From Cloeon dipterum (Eukaryota > Arthropoda > Insecta > Ephemeroptera > Baetidae): 64,000 nt of DNA. The DNA is taken from the NCBI RefSeq assembly GCF_949628265.1, contig NC_088787.1:25348501-25412500 (forward strand), written 5' to 3'. Shown here piece after piece: positions 13,250 to 24,400 of the stretch. The position numbers and the translations under genes were made by a program. The notes beneath the pieces are model-generated. The model was not told the origin of the DNA. It made no database searches and was given only the letters and a program-made list of their open reading frames with translations. The stretch's first letter is position 1. The number at the start of each line of letters is the position of its first letter.

Positions 13250-14746
13250 ATGAGGGTAATAGGAAAATTGGTCTCCACCTTGCTCCGTCCTTCTGAGAGG
13301 GATGCTCGTTTCATCCTCTCCACCCTTCCAGCTCGAAGCAGGTTCACAATGGCAGATGTAAAGGTGAATATTATCAAAAAGCACTTGATCGAAATTTCGA
13401 TAAATTTTTTTTCAGGTTCTGGACCCTTTGCAGGAGTCTTCGATGGACGAGGAGTGTATTCTGGTAGATGACAACGACAAAATCGTCGGCAGCGCTAGTA
13501 AAAGAGCCTGTCACTTGGTCAAACCTGACGGCAGTCTTCTCCTGCACAGGGCCTTCAGTGTTTTCGCCTTCAACGCTCAGGGACAGCTTTTAGTGCAGAA
13601 ACGCTCGCAATTCAAGGTCTGAATGCCGTGGCACAACTTATTATTATTTTTTAATTATTTGAATAATCTGCTATATAGCAAGACAGCAGGTACTTTGATT
13701 CAAAATTAATTATATTGTAGGCCAACAGGGTTACTGTAACACCCCTTACATCACCAAATCCAAAAGAAAATATCAATATACAATCATCAATTTGATTATT
13801 CAATACGCGCTGACTTGAGTAGAGAGCCATTCTGTGTTTTCTCAGATTTTTTCTGTTTTTCTACTCACAATGGTTTAATTCACTCATTGATTTTTGACCT
13901 GCTATTTTGCGTGTCTTTTCTAGTTTTTTTTTTCAAAACTGGGAAAATAAAAACAGCTTTATGAATCAGATTAGAAAAATCTGCTTGAGACAAACTTCCA
14001 GATAGATTTTGACACCTAACTGTATTGTTAAAAGTTGATCTTATAATATGATTTTAGGTAACATTCCCTTCGATGTGGGCAAACACATGTTGCAGTCACC
14101 CACTGAACGTGCCTGGAGAGGTGGACGGTGAAGCTGGCGCCAAAGTAGCTGCTAAGAGACGACTCGGCTTGGAGCTGGGAGTTCCTGGGCAGGTGGCCAA
14201 CCCAGCTAGAATGCATTTCCTCACCAAAGTCCACTACAAAGCGAATTCTCCCCGAACTCAGCAGCAGCTCCAAGGCCCACTTTGGGGTGAGTGATTGTTA
14301 TTGCAAATTTATTTGCTATTTGTTGGTGATCAAAACTTGATTATAAGGTGAATGTTCTATGCTTGCGAAATGATATTACCTTCATCAAAATTTCTGTTGC
14401 GGAAAATAATGGTTCTAAATCAATGTTATGGGTAGTAAAGTATAGTTTTTTATTCAAGGACGTGTTTCTTGTGGATTTTATCTTAGAAATCATTTTAGGT
14501 GAGCATGAAATCGACTACATTTTAATTTTGCGCGGATTGGAAGAGTCACACCTGCTTCCGAACAAGAACGAAGTTGCCGAGACACGATTTATCAAGCGAG
14601 CTGAACTGACAGACTTCTTGCAGCAACACAAGGAAAGTCTGACGCCGTGGTTTTCGCTGATCGCGCACACTCTGCTGCCCGTTTGGTGGGACCACTTGGA
14701 CAACCTGCAGAGCGTTGAGCAAGGCAACTCCATTCGCCGCTTTTGA
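13250..14746 (+). CDS. IDI1: Isopentenyl-diphosphate delta-isomerase, type I
   Basis: Interconverts isopentenyl and dimethylallyl diphosphate in the mevalonate pathway, the entry to juvenile hormone, dolichol and ubiquinone synthesis in insects. Exons: 13250-13363, 13416-13616, 14058-14286, 14499-14746; 263 aa. The type I Nudix-fold core is complete: LLLHRAFSVFAFN, ANTCCSHP (about 113-120) with the catalytic cysteine, and WGEHEIDY (about 181-188) with the catalytic glutamate. ESLTPWFSLIAHTLLPVWW is the C-terminal block. The first 38 residues are basic, without acidic clusters, and could be a mitochondrial or peroxisomal leader; an in-frame ATG at 13350 (MADVK) would give a shorter cytosolic form. 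The gene runs tail to tail with NUDT18. Confidence 0.95.
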
Positions 14747-15524
14747 ACAATTCGCAGTGGCAAAATTAAATTGCTGGGACTCTGGTGTGATTTAAGTGAA
14801 AATCAAGCTCGGTGGATCATGTGCAACTTGTTGCAAATCGACAGTCAACAGCAACCATAACTCTATGCAACTCTCTATACTCACGTTATTAATCAGTTAC
14901 ATAAAACTATGATAAACACACGCTACATTTTGTGCAATATCAAACCGTTAAACTGGTACGCATGTTGTTAGGACGAATTTTACAAAAAATCTCGTCCTCT
15001 AAGTTTTTATGAACATATTCATGTTATTAAATTTTATACTTGGAAGGAGCACTCTTCCGTATCGAAAAATAAAGTGTTGAACAAATTATAACTTGTTTCA
15101 ATCAGAATTACCCAAATACTCTGAAATTAAAACCCATAGTCATCAGATCTATAAACTTTTATTGACCAATAACAATTTTGTACACCATTTGAGCAAAACA
15201 AAATAATTACTCCGCTTAACAAGACAAGAGGTGGAATGTTCACTGACAGTATGCTTCCATAAGGATTAAATAGTAATTTTTTCAGATAATAATCATATCA
15301 TTCCATCATTATTCATATAATATAATACCTTCCATATTATTGGTGTTGCGTTAACCAGTCCATTCAATCCAAATTTAAGCCTAGCAACCTTACATTGGCT
15401 GGCATGTACAATATCCTGGGTAACAAAAAGTCAATACACAGTTAAATACACATATATATTTAAGGCTTGGTTAGCTGCCATCGCAGATAAAATGGAGATA
15501 GCAAAAGGGAAGCAGATTTTTCGT
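14747..15524. other. Convergent 3' intergenic region, IDI1 to NUDT18
   Basis: AT-rich sequence between two converging stop codons. It should hold both 3' UTRs; an AATAAA lies on the plus strand at about 15068 for IDI1. I see no gene, repeat or structured RNA in it. Confidence 0.5.
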
Positions 15525-17839
15525 TTATCTTATAACATGAAGCATGGCAGTCATATTCTTTCCCATACGAGGCAAAATTTGCGCTTCTAGATTCGAGTTC
15601 ACCTCCAGCCAAGTGTACTTGTCAATAAGTCCAACCTGAGAATTTAAAATTACATTAAATTGTTTACAAACATTCTACTTATTAAAAAAATAAAGAGACA
15701 AAATTAGAGAAGACAATTTTATCAATAAAAATACAACTTGGAAGAATTAAAGATTTGTCTTAAAATTATTCCACACATATGACAAAAAAGTTGATTTATT
15801 TCAAATCCATTTTTAGAAAAGAAGTCACATATTTCATGCTCATTTGCTTACCTCCTCCAGAGGCTGTCGGATGGAGACAAGTAGAGTCAAACAGAAGCCA
15901 TCACCCTCAACATCGACACTGTTGGTCATTGGCGAATGCTCAACATTCAGCACCCCGTGCGGTCTGTGTTGAGGAAGTTCGGCGCCAAAGATTTCCTAAA
16001 ACAAATTTCCCAAACAAAACATTTATTTTTGGATTTAAAAAAGTGCGATAACAGTCATGTCTTAATTTAAAATGTTAAAAACGGGACTTAAAAAATATAC
16101 ATATGAAATGAAGAAAAGGCTTATCTTTCCATTTGAATTAATTTTAATTGAGATATTTGGATATTTCAACCTGCAAAAATAATGGTTGAGGGCGATTTTC
16201 AAAAAATATTTTTATATTACCGTCATATACTTCTTCAGCGTGGAATGGAGACTGCGTCTTGGGTTGATTTCGCAGACTGGAATGTGCGCTTCCGTTTTTT
16301 CGGACAGCAGGATGTGCACTCTATTCCTAAATTAGAACAAAATAACGTTACTTCCTCTATCCATCATGCTATTTAATTATGGCCACATGACACTCGCCGT
16401 ACATGGGGCGTTTGCGTTATAATCTTGATTTGGTTAACTCGCTAATATTGATTCATGTTTGAAATGATCAAATAGTATCAAAATAGTGCAATATTTATTG
16501 CCCATTTATCAGGGAAGAGCTTTATTCTTAGAAATATGGCAAGTTATGCAACGCGCTCGTCAGATGCACCGAACGGGTTGCCTACATCTTAAAGAGCAGG
16601 GGTTGCTCTACGATTGTATTCAGCTAATTCAAACCATCTCTATATTCTTTCATATGAATTATGCTATGAAAAATGAGCATATTTTTATGAAAATGAGAAG
16701 ATTCACTACTTACGTGTCCTTTTTCCTCACACAAATGAGCAGTCGGAGGAGCAGCTTGTTGTGGTGTCTGGCGACCGGCAGGACTTCTGGGTGCCACATC
16801 TGCTTTTCCCGCATGGCAGACCAGTGTTGGCGGCCGCGATCCACCAACGGCTCCACGTCAGACGCCCTCAAACTCAGCTCGTTGATGTCCGAAATCCACT
16901 TGGCCTGCAACGACTCGGAATCCGCGTCGGCTGGAGTCTTTAGACGACCTAAAAAAAATTAAATTTTTTCAACCATTATTTAATATAATCGTTATTGTAC
17001 TTTTAATTTTTGGAAAGGCGATAAGTACCTGCGGTGTTCCCAGTGAAAACGAATCGGAACCAACAGCCCTCCGCAGACTGGACCATCACAAGGGTTGTAC
17101 TCTGCATTGTCAAGCCAGTTTCTTCCAAAACCTAAATTCGCAACAAGCAAATATCATCAGTCTCATTTTATTTACACTTTTTGGGCGCAACAACCTCACG
17201 CTCCACTGCCTGTTGGATGGTCTCGCCTACTTCAATGTGTCCCGCAGGCAGGTACCACTGTCCAGCGCAGGACCTTTTGGCCTCCTGCATCATCAGGACA
17301 TCACCCGACTCGTTGATCAGCACGGCGGCAACAATGTAGCAAACATTCTTGTTCAAATTAGGCACGTAGTCTGATGGGGCGGCTGGAGCAACGCCTTTAG
17401 CCACTGAAAAATGTGACATTTAGTGAAATCGTAAAAATAAAAAGGAATTCTCTGGATCCCTATTTTCTGTTATTAGAAATAAATCGATTACAAACGAAAA
17501 TTGCTAAAATTTTAACAAAAAAGATTAAAATTTCTCTAATAAAAATTTCCCTTCTTTGTCCAAACCCAAATAATCAAATTACATACAAATGTTTCCCAAC
17601 TGAAACAGTGAATATTTGAGTAAATTCCTTAAGAGTGCGTCATTAAATATTGTCAATTTAAGTGCGAACGATGTTGGCATTGACACAAGAAATCTGGGAG
17701 GAGATTGGAATGCAGAGTGTGTTATGGACGCACCTGTCGCGTCGTTCTGCGCCTCAAGGGTGAAGTCGCAGAAGTCCTGCGATTCCTTCAAGGCGTCGCC
17801 GTTCAGCAGCCTCTTCACGTTGTCCTCGATCCTGTCCAT
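15525..17839 (-). CDS. NUDT18: NUDT18-like Nudix hydrolase (8-oxo-nucleotide diphosphatase)
   Basis: Orthologue of MTH3/NUDT18, which hydrolyses oxidised guanine nucleoside diphosphates and so cleanses the nucleotide pool. Exons on the minus strand: 17734-17839, 17195-17403, 17029-17131, 16714-16948, 16221-16326, 15852-15995, 15525-15635; 337 aa (human 323). The Nudix box is complete and split across exons 2 and 3: it opens [16 protein letters not shown] and continues VLEETGL (residues 90-112), fitting G-x5-E-x7-R-E-x-x-E-E-x-G. Ahead of it sit [20 protein letters not shown] and GQWYLPAG, typical of the NUDT18 branch. The C-terminal half ([20 protein letters not shown]) also matches this branch rather than a generic Nudix protein. 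The gene is divergent from invadolysin. Confidence 0.9.
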
Positions 17840-18480
17840 TTCGTGTCCTAACGCAGCGGATCGCGGGTCGAATCAGCCACGCAGACAGACGAACCGCATA
17901 AGTATTTGGGCACCAATTTGGGTTCGATGTTCGTTCACGGTGACGACCTGACGGTATCCAGCCGATACACACAAACGCATTGATACATAAATTATTCGTG
18001 GATAGATGGCTCTACCTTAGGAAGGATGGATTGGAGCTGCTTCGGCCGCGCGACACCGCGGCCACGCAAGGCATTTCATTAGCGCTGCCGTCGCTCCGGC
18101 TCTGCTCTTCGCAAATCGAGAGCATTGAGGCAGGAATATTAGTTCCGAGTTGCGCCACGTGCCTTCGTTTACTGGAGGGGTAAACAATACCACACACACC
18201 TGAGAAGATCCGCGGCTCTCCTTCTCCCGCAGGTACAACATAGCTGTGAATGTGAACGCAAGGAAGGAGGGCGGGGAGTGCGAACGGTCCGTGACACCCG
18301 CAGCTGATTTGATTGTCCTCGTCTCGTTTGACGCGTTTATCTCGGAGAGCAGTAGTAGCAATATTTAGGTGTTTTCCTACAGAAGTGTGCCGCCTCTCTG
18401 CCAAGGACACTTAGCCTCCAGCTAAAAAATTCGGATCTTTTTAACCGTGCCGGTTGTGCGAGAATTTCTGTAGGCCGAAG
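17840..18480. promoter_or_regulatory. Divergent promoter region between NUDT18 and invadolysin
   Basis: A 641-bp, comparatively GC-rich interval between the two start codons. The long minus-strand frames here (for example 18012-18410) match nothing I recognise and look like by-products of GC richness. I read the segment as shared promoter and 5' UTR sequence. Confidence 0.5.
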
Positions 18481-21400
18481 ATGACTGTCAAAGTCAAGTG
18501 GAAAGTGTCGGCGAGCATTTTCGTACTCCAGATCTACTTGTTCGGCACTGTGTTCGGCATTTTCGAGCACAGAACATGCAGTCATATTCCTCCCACAGAA
18601 GACCAGGTAAGATATATTAGTCGCTTGAGCAACTTTTTTTAAATTTAACGCTAATATATCTTGTGGGAACTATTTGCTCCCATTGTTCCAGTTTCACACT
18701 CGATTGATTTGAAATTGATAAACCAGAGAATATCATCTAGAAATCATTAAAACGTAAAATTGAATTTCAATAAGCAGCTTTCACTGTTAGTTTGCTGCAA
18801 AAATGCGTTCCAGATAATATTGAAATATTAATTTTTATCTAAAGGAAATAATTTTCACCATTAATATTTTAGTTTTTTTTTTTTATTTCATGCAACCTCA
18901 AATTGTGTTTAAAAGCTTTACTAAATTACCTCCAATCAAAGATACAAAAAATTACCTTTGTATTCTTTCGTAGTAAATATATCCTATTTTTAAATTATAT
19001 TTTCAAAGTGTTTACAAATAATCATCTTTAGCTTGAATAAAAAATCTGCTATGGTGTATTCAGTATATTATATAGGATTTAAATTGGAATGAAATATCTC
19101 GGATTCTTAAACAATCAATAATTTTCGCTTGAATAAGGCATCATAAAATTTTAAAACTGCAGAAAAGAAAGTTGCCTCTTCTGGAGCGCATTTGAACTTT
19201 AATCTTTTGTTGCCGCGTGAAAGGCGAGGATTATGTATATCAGTTCGTGCCGAATATTTTTCAGCCCAAACCCATCTGTTTTTGCGGTTTGGAAGAACTG
19301 TTTTTGTTCAAATCCTATTTTCACCAACTGAAGTGGACGAGTTCACACATGCGTGACAGTTTCTTTCTCGACACCGTTTGTCCACTAATGAATGAAGAAA
19401 GTTAACGAAAAAGTGCGAAAGTTCAATATTTGCTTTTTAAAGTATCTTATTGTCCCAGAAATGATGTTACTGGAACGAAATATTTATTATGTGCAAGAAT
19501 TTATTCTCATTTGTATCGTGCGAACAATTTAAAGCGACTCCGGCTAGAAAGTGATAGTGATTTCTTTGAACTGATTGCGCCCCAAGGTGAACTAAAAGGG
19601 CATGCTATTACATTCCAGGTTATCAGAGGAGTTTATTTAGAGGATGAACACGTTATCCGAAAGAGAGATCTCGACCATCCGTTAAAAATGCTTTTATATT
19701 ACGACGAGAGTGTTTACAGGTACGGAAAACATTTTTTAAAGAAGAGTAAAAGTTTTGCTTTCTTACCTAAAGCAAAAAATATCGCTCTCGTTTCACTAAT
19801 AAATCGAATTCTTTTCTGCTCTAGATTGCCTCGAGAGAAATTCGAGCTTATTAATGTGAGTAAAATCAAGACCCGCATATTTCCGTACGGGTATAATTTT
19901 TATAATTGTTCCTTCGCAGAATACAATTTTGCCAGAGGCTGTTCACTTTTGGGAGCGAGCGCTGATGGTCAGGAAAACAGCCAATGTGATCAGACTGAAC
20001 AGGTGAGCAGGAAAAATTTCATCTCATCCTTAAGTGGGTCTTTTATTGGTTGTTTTGACTCCGAGCTGCGAATAACATCCGTGTGCCTTTTAATTATTAT
20101 AATTTGAATGTCAGGAAATTGGCGGACTGCGAGCTTTCATAAATTTACGAATCTACAAAATAAGTTTAAAGGACACTAGCTCTTGATGGACTGAAATGAT
20201 AATCTTTCCTAAAATTGCTTCTTTAAACTTAATTTTATTTTTTAACCACTGAAATGGATTTCCTGTAGATATAATAAAATTGCTTTGCTGCATCACCTTC
20301 AATTTCAAAAATATTTTAAACTCTGATTTAAACTCACCAAAAAAAAAATAATAAACCAGAATGTGCCCACACTGCTCCACATTGCTCCGTGCTAAATATA
20401 TTTCTTGTTTCAGGAAATGCGTGAATAACCAAGTATTCTTCAGAAAAGGTGAATCTCATGTTTATTGCAAGAACGCGTGCGAGGAAAAGACGATGTGCGG
20501 TGAGGTGCAAGTGCCAGAGTCGCACCTGGATGTGAGTGGCATGTGAAAAATCGTCCTACAATCGTTACACTGCTTTTGCGTAGGTGTGCCGGGTGTGTAA
20601 TGCGACCGGCCAGCAATGCGCGCCGGTGACCGGCGCGGTCGCCGGCGCTGGCATCACCAACGCAGACTTTGTCTTCTACATCTCAGCCATGGAGACCGAC
20701 CGGTGCCACAAAGGCATGACCGTTGCTTACGCGGCGCACTGCCAACAGGAGTCGTCTCTTGACAGGTATCGTCTAACTAACCCTATTACCAATTGCGTGA
20801 TTCGAAAGTTAAAATCTGGCACTGTGCACTCAATCGTGTACTGTGTCTTAATCGATGATATCAGCTGCACGTCTTCCGCATTTTTTATCGAAAAAAAAAT
20901 AGATACGGGTTTTATACTATAGAAATTTTACAGCGAAAAGAGCAAAATATTACAAAATTGAAAATGAAAATTTTGATCTGTAAAAATTATCCCGTTAAAT
21001 AATTGTTTTCTTGTCTATCAGACAATTAAATAAATTTTAATTTATTGCGAAAAGGACAATCTATAAAAAAAATGTTTCATTAAGTCCCGTGAAAAAACAA
21101 AACAGGTCTATATTTTTCCGCCTGATCTTGTTTTCAGGTATAATATATTTCCTTCGCTCAAAATCTATTGAATGATTGAATTATCCCGTTAAAATAAAAA
21201 TTGGGGACTTTTCCGGAAAGTAAAAAATGACCCATTGATAGATTCATCTTGTCAAGTAGAGTCTACCTACTAAATATCATCACGACTGAATAAAAACTGG
21301 CTTCAAAATCGGATTTTATGTGATTTGCCTTGTTGAGTCCCATATAAGGATTTTTAACATTTGAAGCTGCATAACTCAACAAAGGCCTTCAAATAAAAAA

Positions 21401-24400
21401 ACTCGTTGGTTACTATACGATATTAGCAATTTCGCCAAAAACTAAAGCGTCAATTTCCTTGATAGTAACCGGAAAAACGTTTTGCTCTTGTAGAAAATTT
21501 CTTACCTGGTTCAAAATTAATTTTTTAAAGACACAACTAGACGTTGTCTAAACTATAACCCTAAATAATTCAGACCGATCGCCGGCCACGCGAACTTGTG
21601 CCCTGGCACTATCAGCACCAAGCCGCAGGAGCTGGAAATTTTGCTTTCAACCGTGAAGCACGAAATCCTTCACGCGCTGGGCTTCTCGAGCAGCTTGTAT
21701 GCCTTCTACAGAGATTCTGAGGGAAATCCGTTGACACCTAGGATTGACAACGGAAAGCCGCAGCTCAACGAAAAGTGCGTAATTGTTTTATGATATTTGG
21801 GATAGATTTTTATTTATTAATTTCATAGATTGCAAACAAGGCAGTGGAGCAACAAAGTTATCAAGACTGTGACAAGGACTGACTGGAAAATTCATGGCGG
21901 GAACATCACTCGTACGGCGCAGATGATAGTCCTGCCTCGGGTCGTGGAGGAGGTGCAGAGGCACTTTGGGTGTGACAGCCTTGAAGGCGCAGAGCTTGAG
22001 GACCAGGGCGAAGACGGCACTGCCACTACGCATTGGGAGAAAAGAGTTTTTGAGGTAATAAAATCAATTTAACAAAAGTTTAAAAGAAAATTTCATCCTA
22101 ATTAGAAAACCGAAGACAAAATAATATTGCTTTCAAATGAAATTTTTTATATTTAATTAGAATTACAAAGAAACGTATTTAAAAATTATTTTAAAGAATG
22201 GTATGTCAAAAAAATTTAGTGTTTTATGTCAACTTTTGTCTAGCTTATTTAGTTAACCTGCAATTGCTTTAATACAATTTTCAGAAATTTTTTTGGATGT
22301 GGATCTAAAATAATTTTCACGTGTATATATGACAGAAAAAACTAATAGAAAATGGCATAGCTCGTTGAAATACAATTTTAGTTTTTCCGCTCATTGATTT
22401 TATTACAGAACGAAGCAATGACGGGAACTCATACTCAGAATCCTGTTTACTCGCGAATAACGCTGGCACTTATGGAGGACACTGGCTGGTACAGAGCTAA
22501 TTACTCGATGGCTGAGCCGCTCGCCTGGGGCAAAGGCCTTGGCTGCGACTTTGCAAAGAAGTCCTGTAAAGCGTGGATGGACAGCAGGGAAGATCTGTAC
22601 GAAAAACTCACTTCTTTTTGAATCGCTGTTAAATTATTTTTTGTCATTTCAGTGGGTTGTCGATCCATCCTTTCTGCAACAGAGTAAAGAAGGATCCTCT
22701 GGAAACCGAGTGCACCGACGACAGAAGCTCAGTGGCCTTGTGCAACTTGGTGGAGCACAGTGGCTTTTTACCAACTAAATACCAGGTGATTAAATTTAAA
22801 CAAATTTGGAGATTTTGCTTTTGCTGTCATTTTTTATTGCAAATGCATGGCTCAATCAAAACCATCGCTTTCTTTGCAGAATTTTGACCACATTCCCCAC
22901 ATTGAGCCTGGATCAGAAGGTAAATACGGAGGTTCGGTGGCGTTAGCCGACTACTGCCCCTACATTCAAGAATTCTCCTGGCGCGCCAAGAACGTCGTTG
23001 TGAGAGGGTCGCACTGCCACTTCGATGAGAATAACCCGCGTGAGTCAAATATTTCCAATCCAAACTTATTCAACCAGGGGGAAATTGCTAAGTCTGCATT
23101 TCTCCTCATGAAGCAAACTGCCTGTTTCCCCCACGCGTGATCGAAATTTTTGCATTCCTTAAATAAATAATCTTTTAATTTGAACATATTTGCAACAAAA
23201 GTTCAATTTTTGGAAGGAATACACTTTATTCATTAATTTTATTATTTATTTATTTGCTCTCACACTTTGTCATAATACATTAATGCTATATCACAAGTCA
23301 ATTACAAATTAAAAACATGGGAGAAAGGGCGACACTTTAGGAAAACAAGTGACTAAGACCCTGCCCTGGGGGACAAAGCCGAAGTGGGCCCAGACTATTA
23401 GTAATCGTATATATGAAACACATCCTATTGTTTTATTGTACAGAACCTTCAGAGTTTGCCTCCCTCCGCGTCCATTCTTCCAGCGAGCGGCGCGAACAGC
23501 AAGAGGGCGAGAAGCAAATTTTACTCGTTTTTTGGGTTATCTATAAACATTCAGAAGGGCAGTGTCCCTGCTGTTCACAGATCCCGCAATATAAATATTC
23601 GCAGTCCTGTAGTCAATGTCCTGTCCGATTGCAGAGGTCACAAAAAATTTCGGCTGATCGTTGTCCTGCCTTCTTGGTGAGCGCCCTCGATAGGGGCTCA
23701 GTGTCGAGTCCTGGTGGTGGCTTTGGTATGATGGTATGGGTTTGGTGTGACGCGAGGTTCGCTAGCGCTCGTGCTGGTTGTTGCTTGAAGGGGATTAAAT
23801 CTTACTTGTCGATACTGCGGCATGGCAGGCAACTGAGTAGAGTAAATTGAAACTTGCGCTGCTCGCAGCTCTTCTTCTTCCCTCTCCTGGTAAAACTCAA
23901 TCATTTTTTCCGCCCTTAACGCCAACCGTTTCGCTTCCGTCAGGGTTTTCGGTTCAAACATGCAAATTTTCAGTTGTATAGCTGACTTCAGGCCATTTAT
24001 AAACTGTGTCATTGCACGATCGTCCCAGTGATCGTCCCACGAGTGTGAGGGGATACGACCCTGGGGATAGGCAGAACGAAGTTTCCGCATTTTGCCCGTC
24101 AGATTCTTATAGTATCTTGTCACGGAGTCAGAGCTCTGTTGCTCGCACTCGAGGAAATCGCGCTCCAGTCGGTGTTCGGTCATCCAGGTGGCCATAGCAG
24201 TTCTTAGCCCTGCAGGTGTCAGGTTAGGTTGGAGGAGAATTAGGCTTTCCACACCGGCCAGAAAATCTTCCAACGTTCTCTTCTCAGGCCAGTCCTCGAA
24301 TAAATGAAGTCCCACCGGTGTTTACAGTGCCCAATTAGCTTCTCCTCCTAGGTCGTTGGCTGCATCACAAGTCAGGTCCTGAGCACTCCTGCGGAATAGA

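Noticed and set aside
14348-14498. N-terminal extension of the open frame over the last IDI1 exon
   Set aside because: It is intron read-through; the TAG acceptor at 14496-14498 and the preceding exon phase give the conserved WGEHEIDY.
15779-16376. Plus-strand frames over the NUDT18 3' exons
   Set aside because: Antisense shadows of minus-strand NUDT18 exons with consistent splice sites.
18012-18410. 132-codon minus-strand open frame upstream of NUDT18
   Set aside because: No recognisable domain, lies in the GC-rich divergent promoter region, and has no splice connection to NUDT18.
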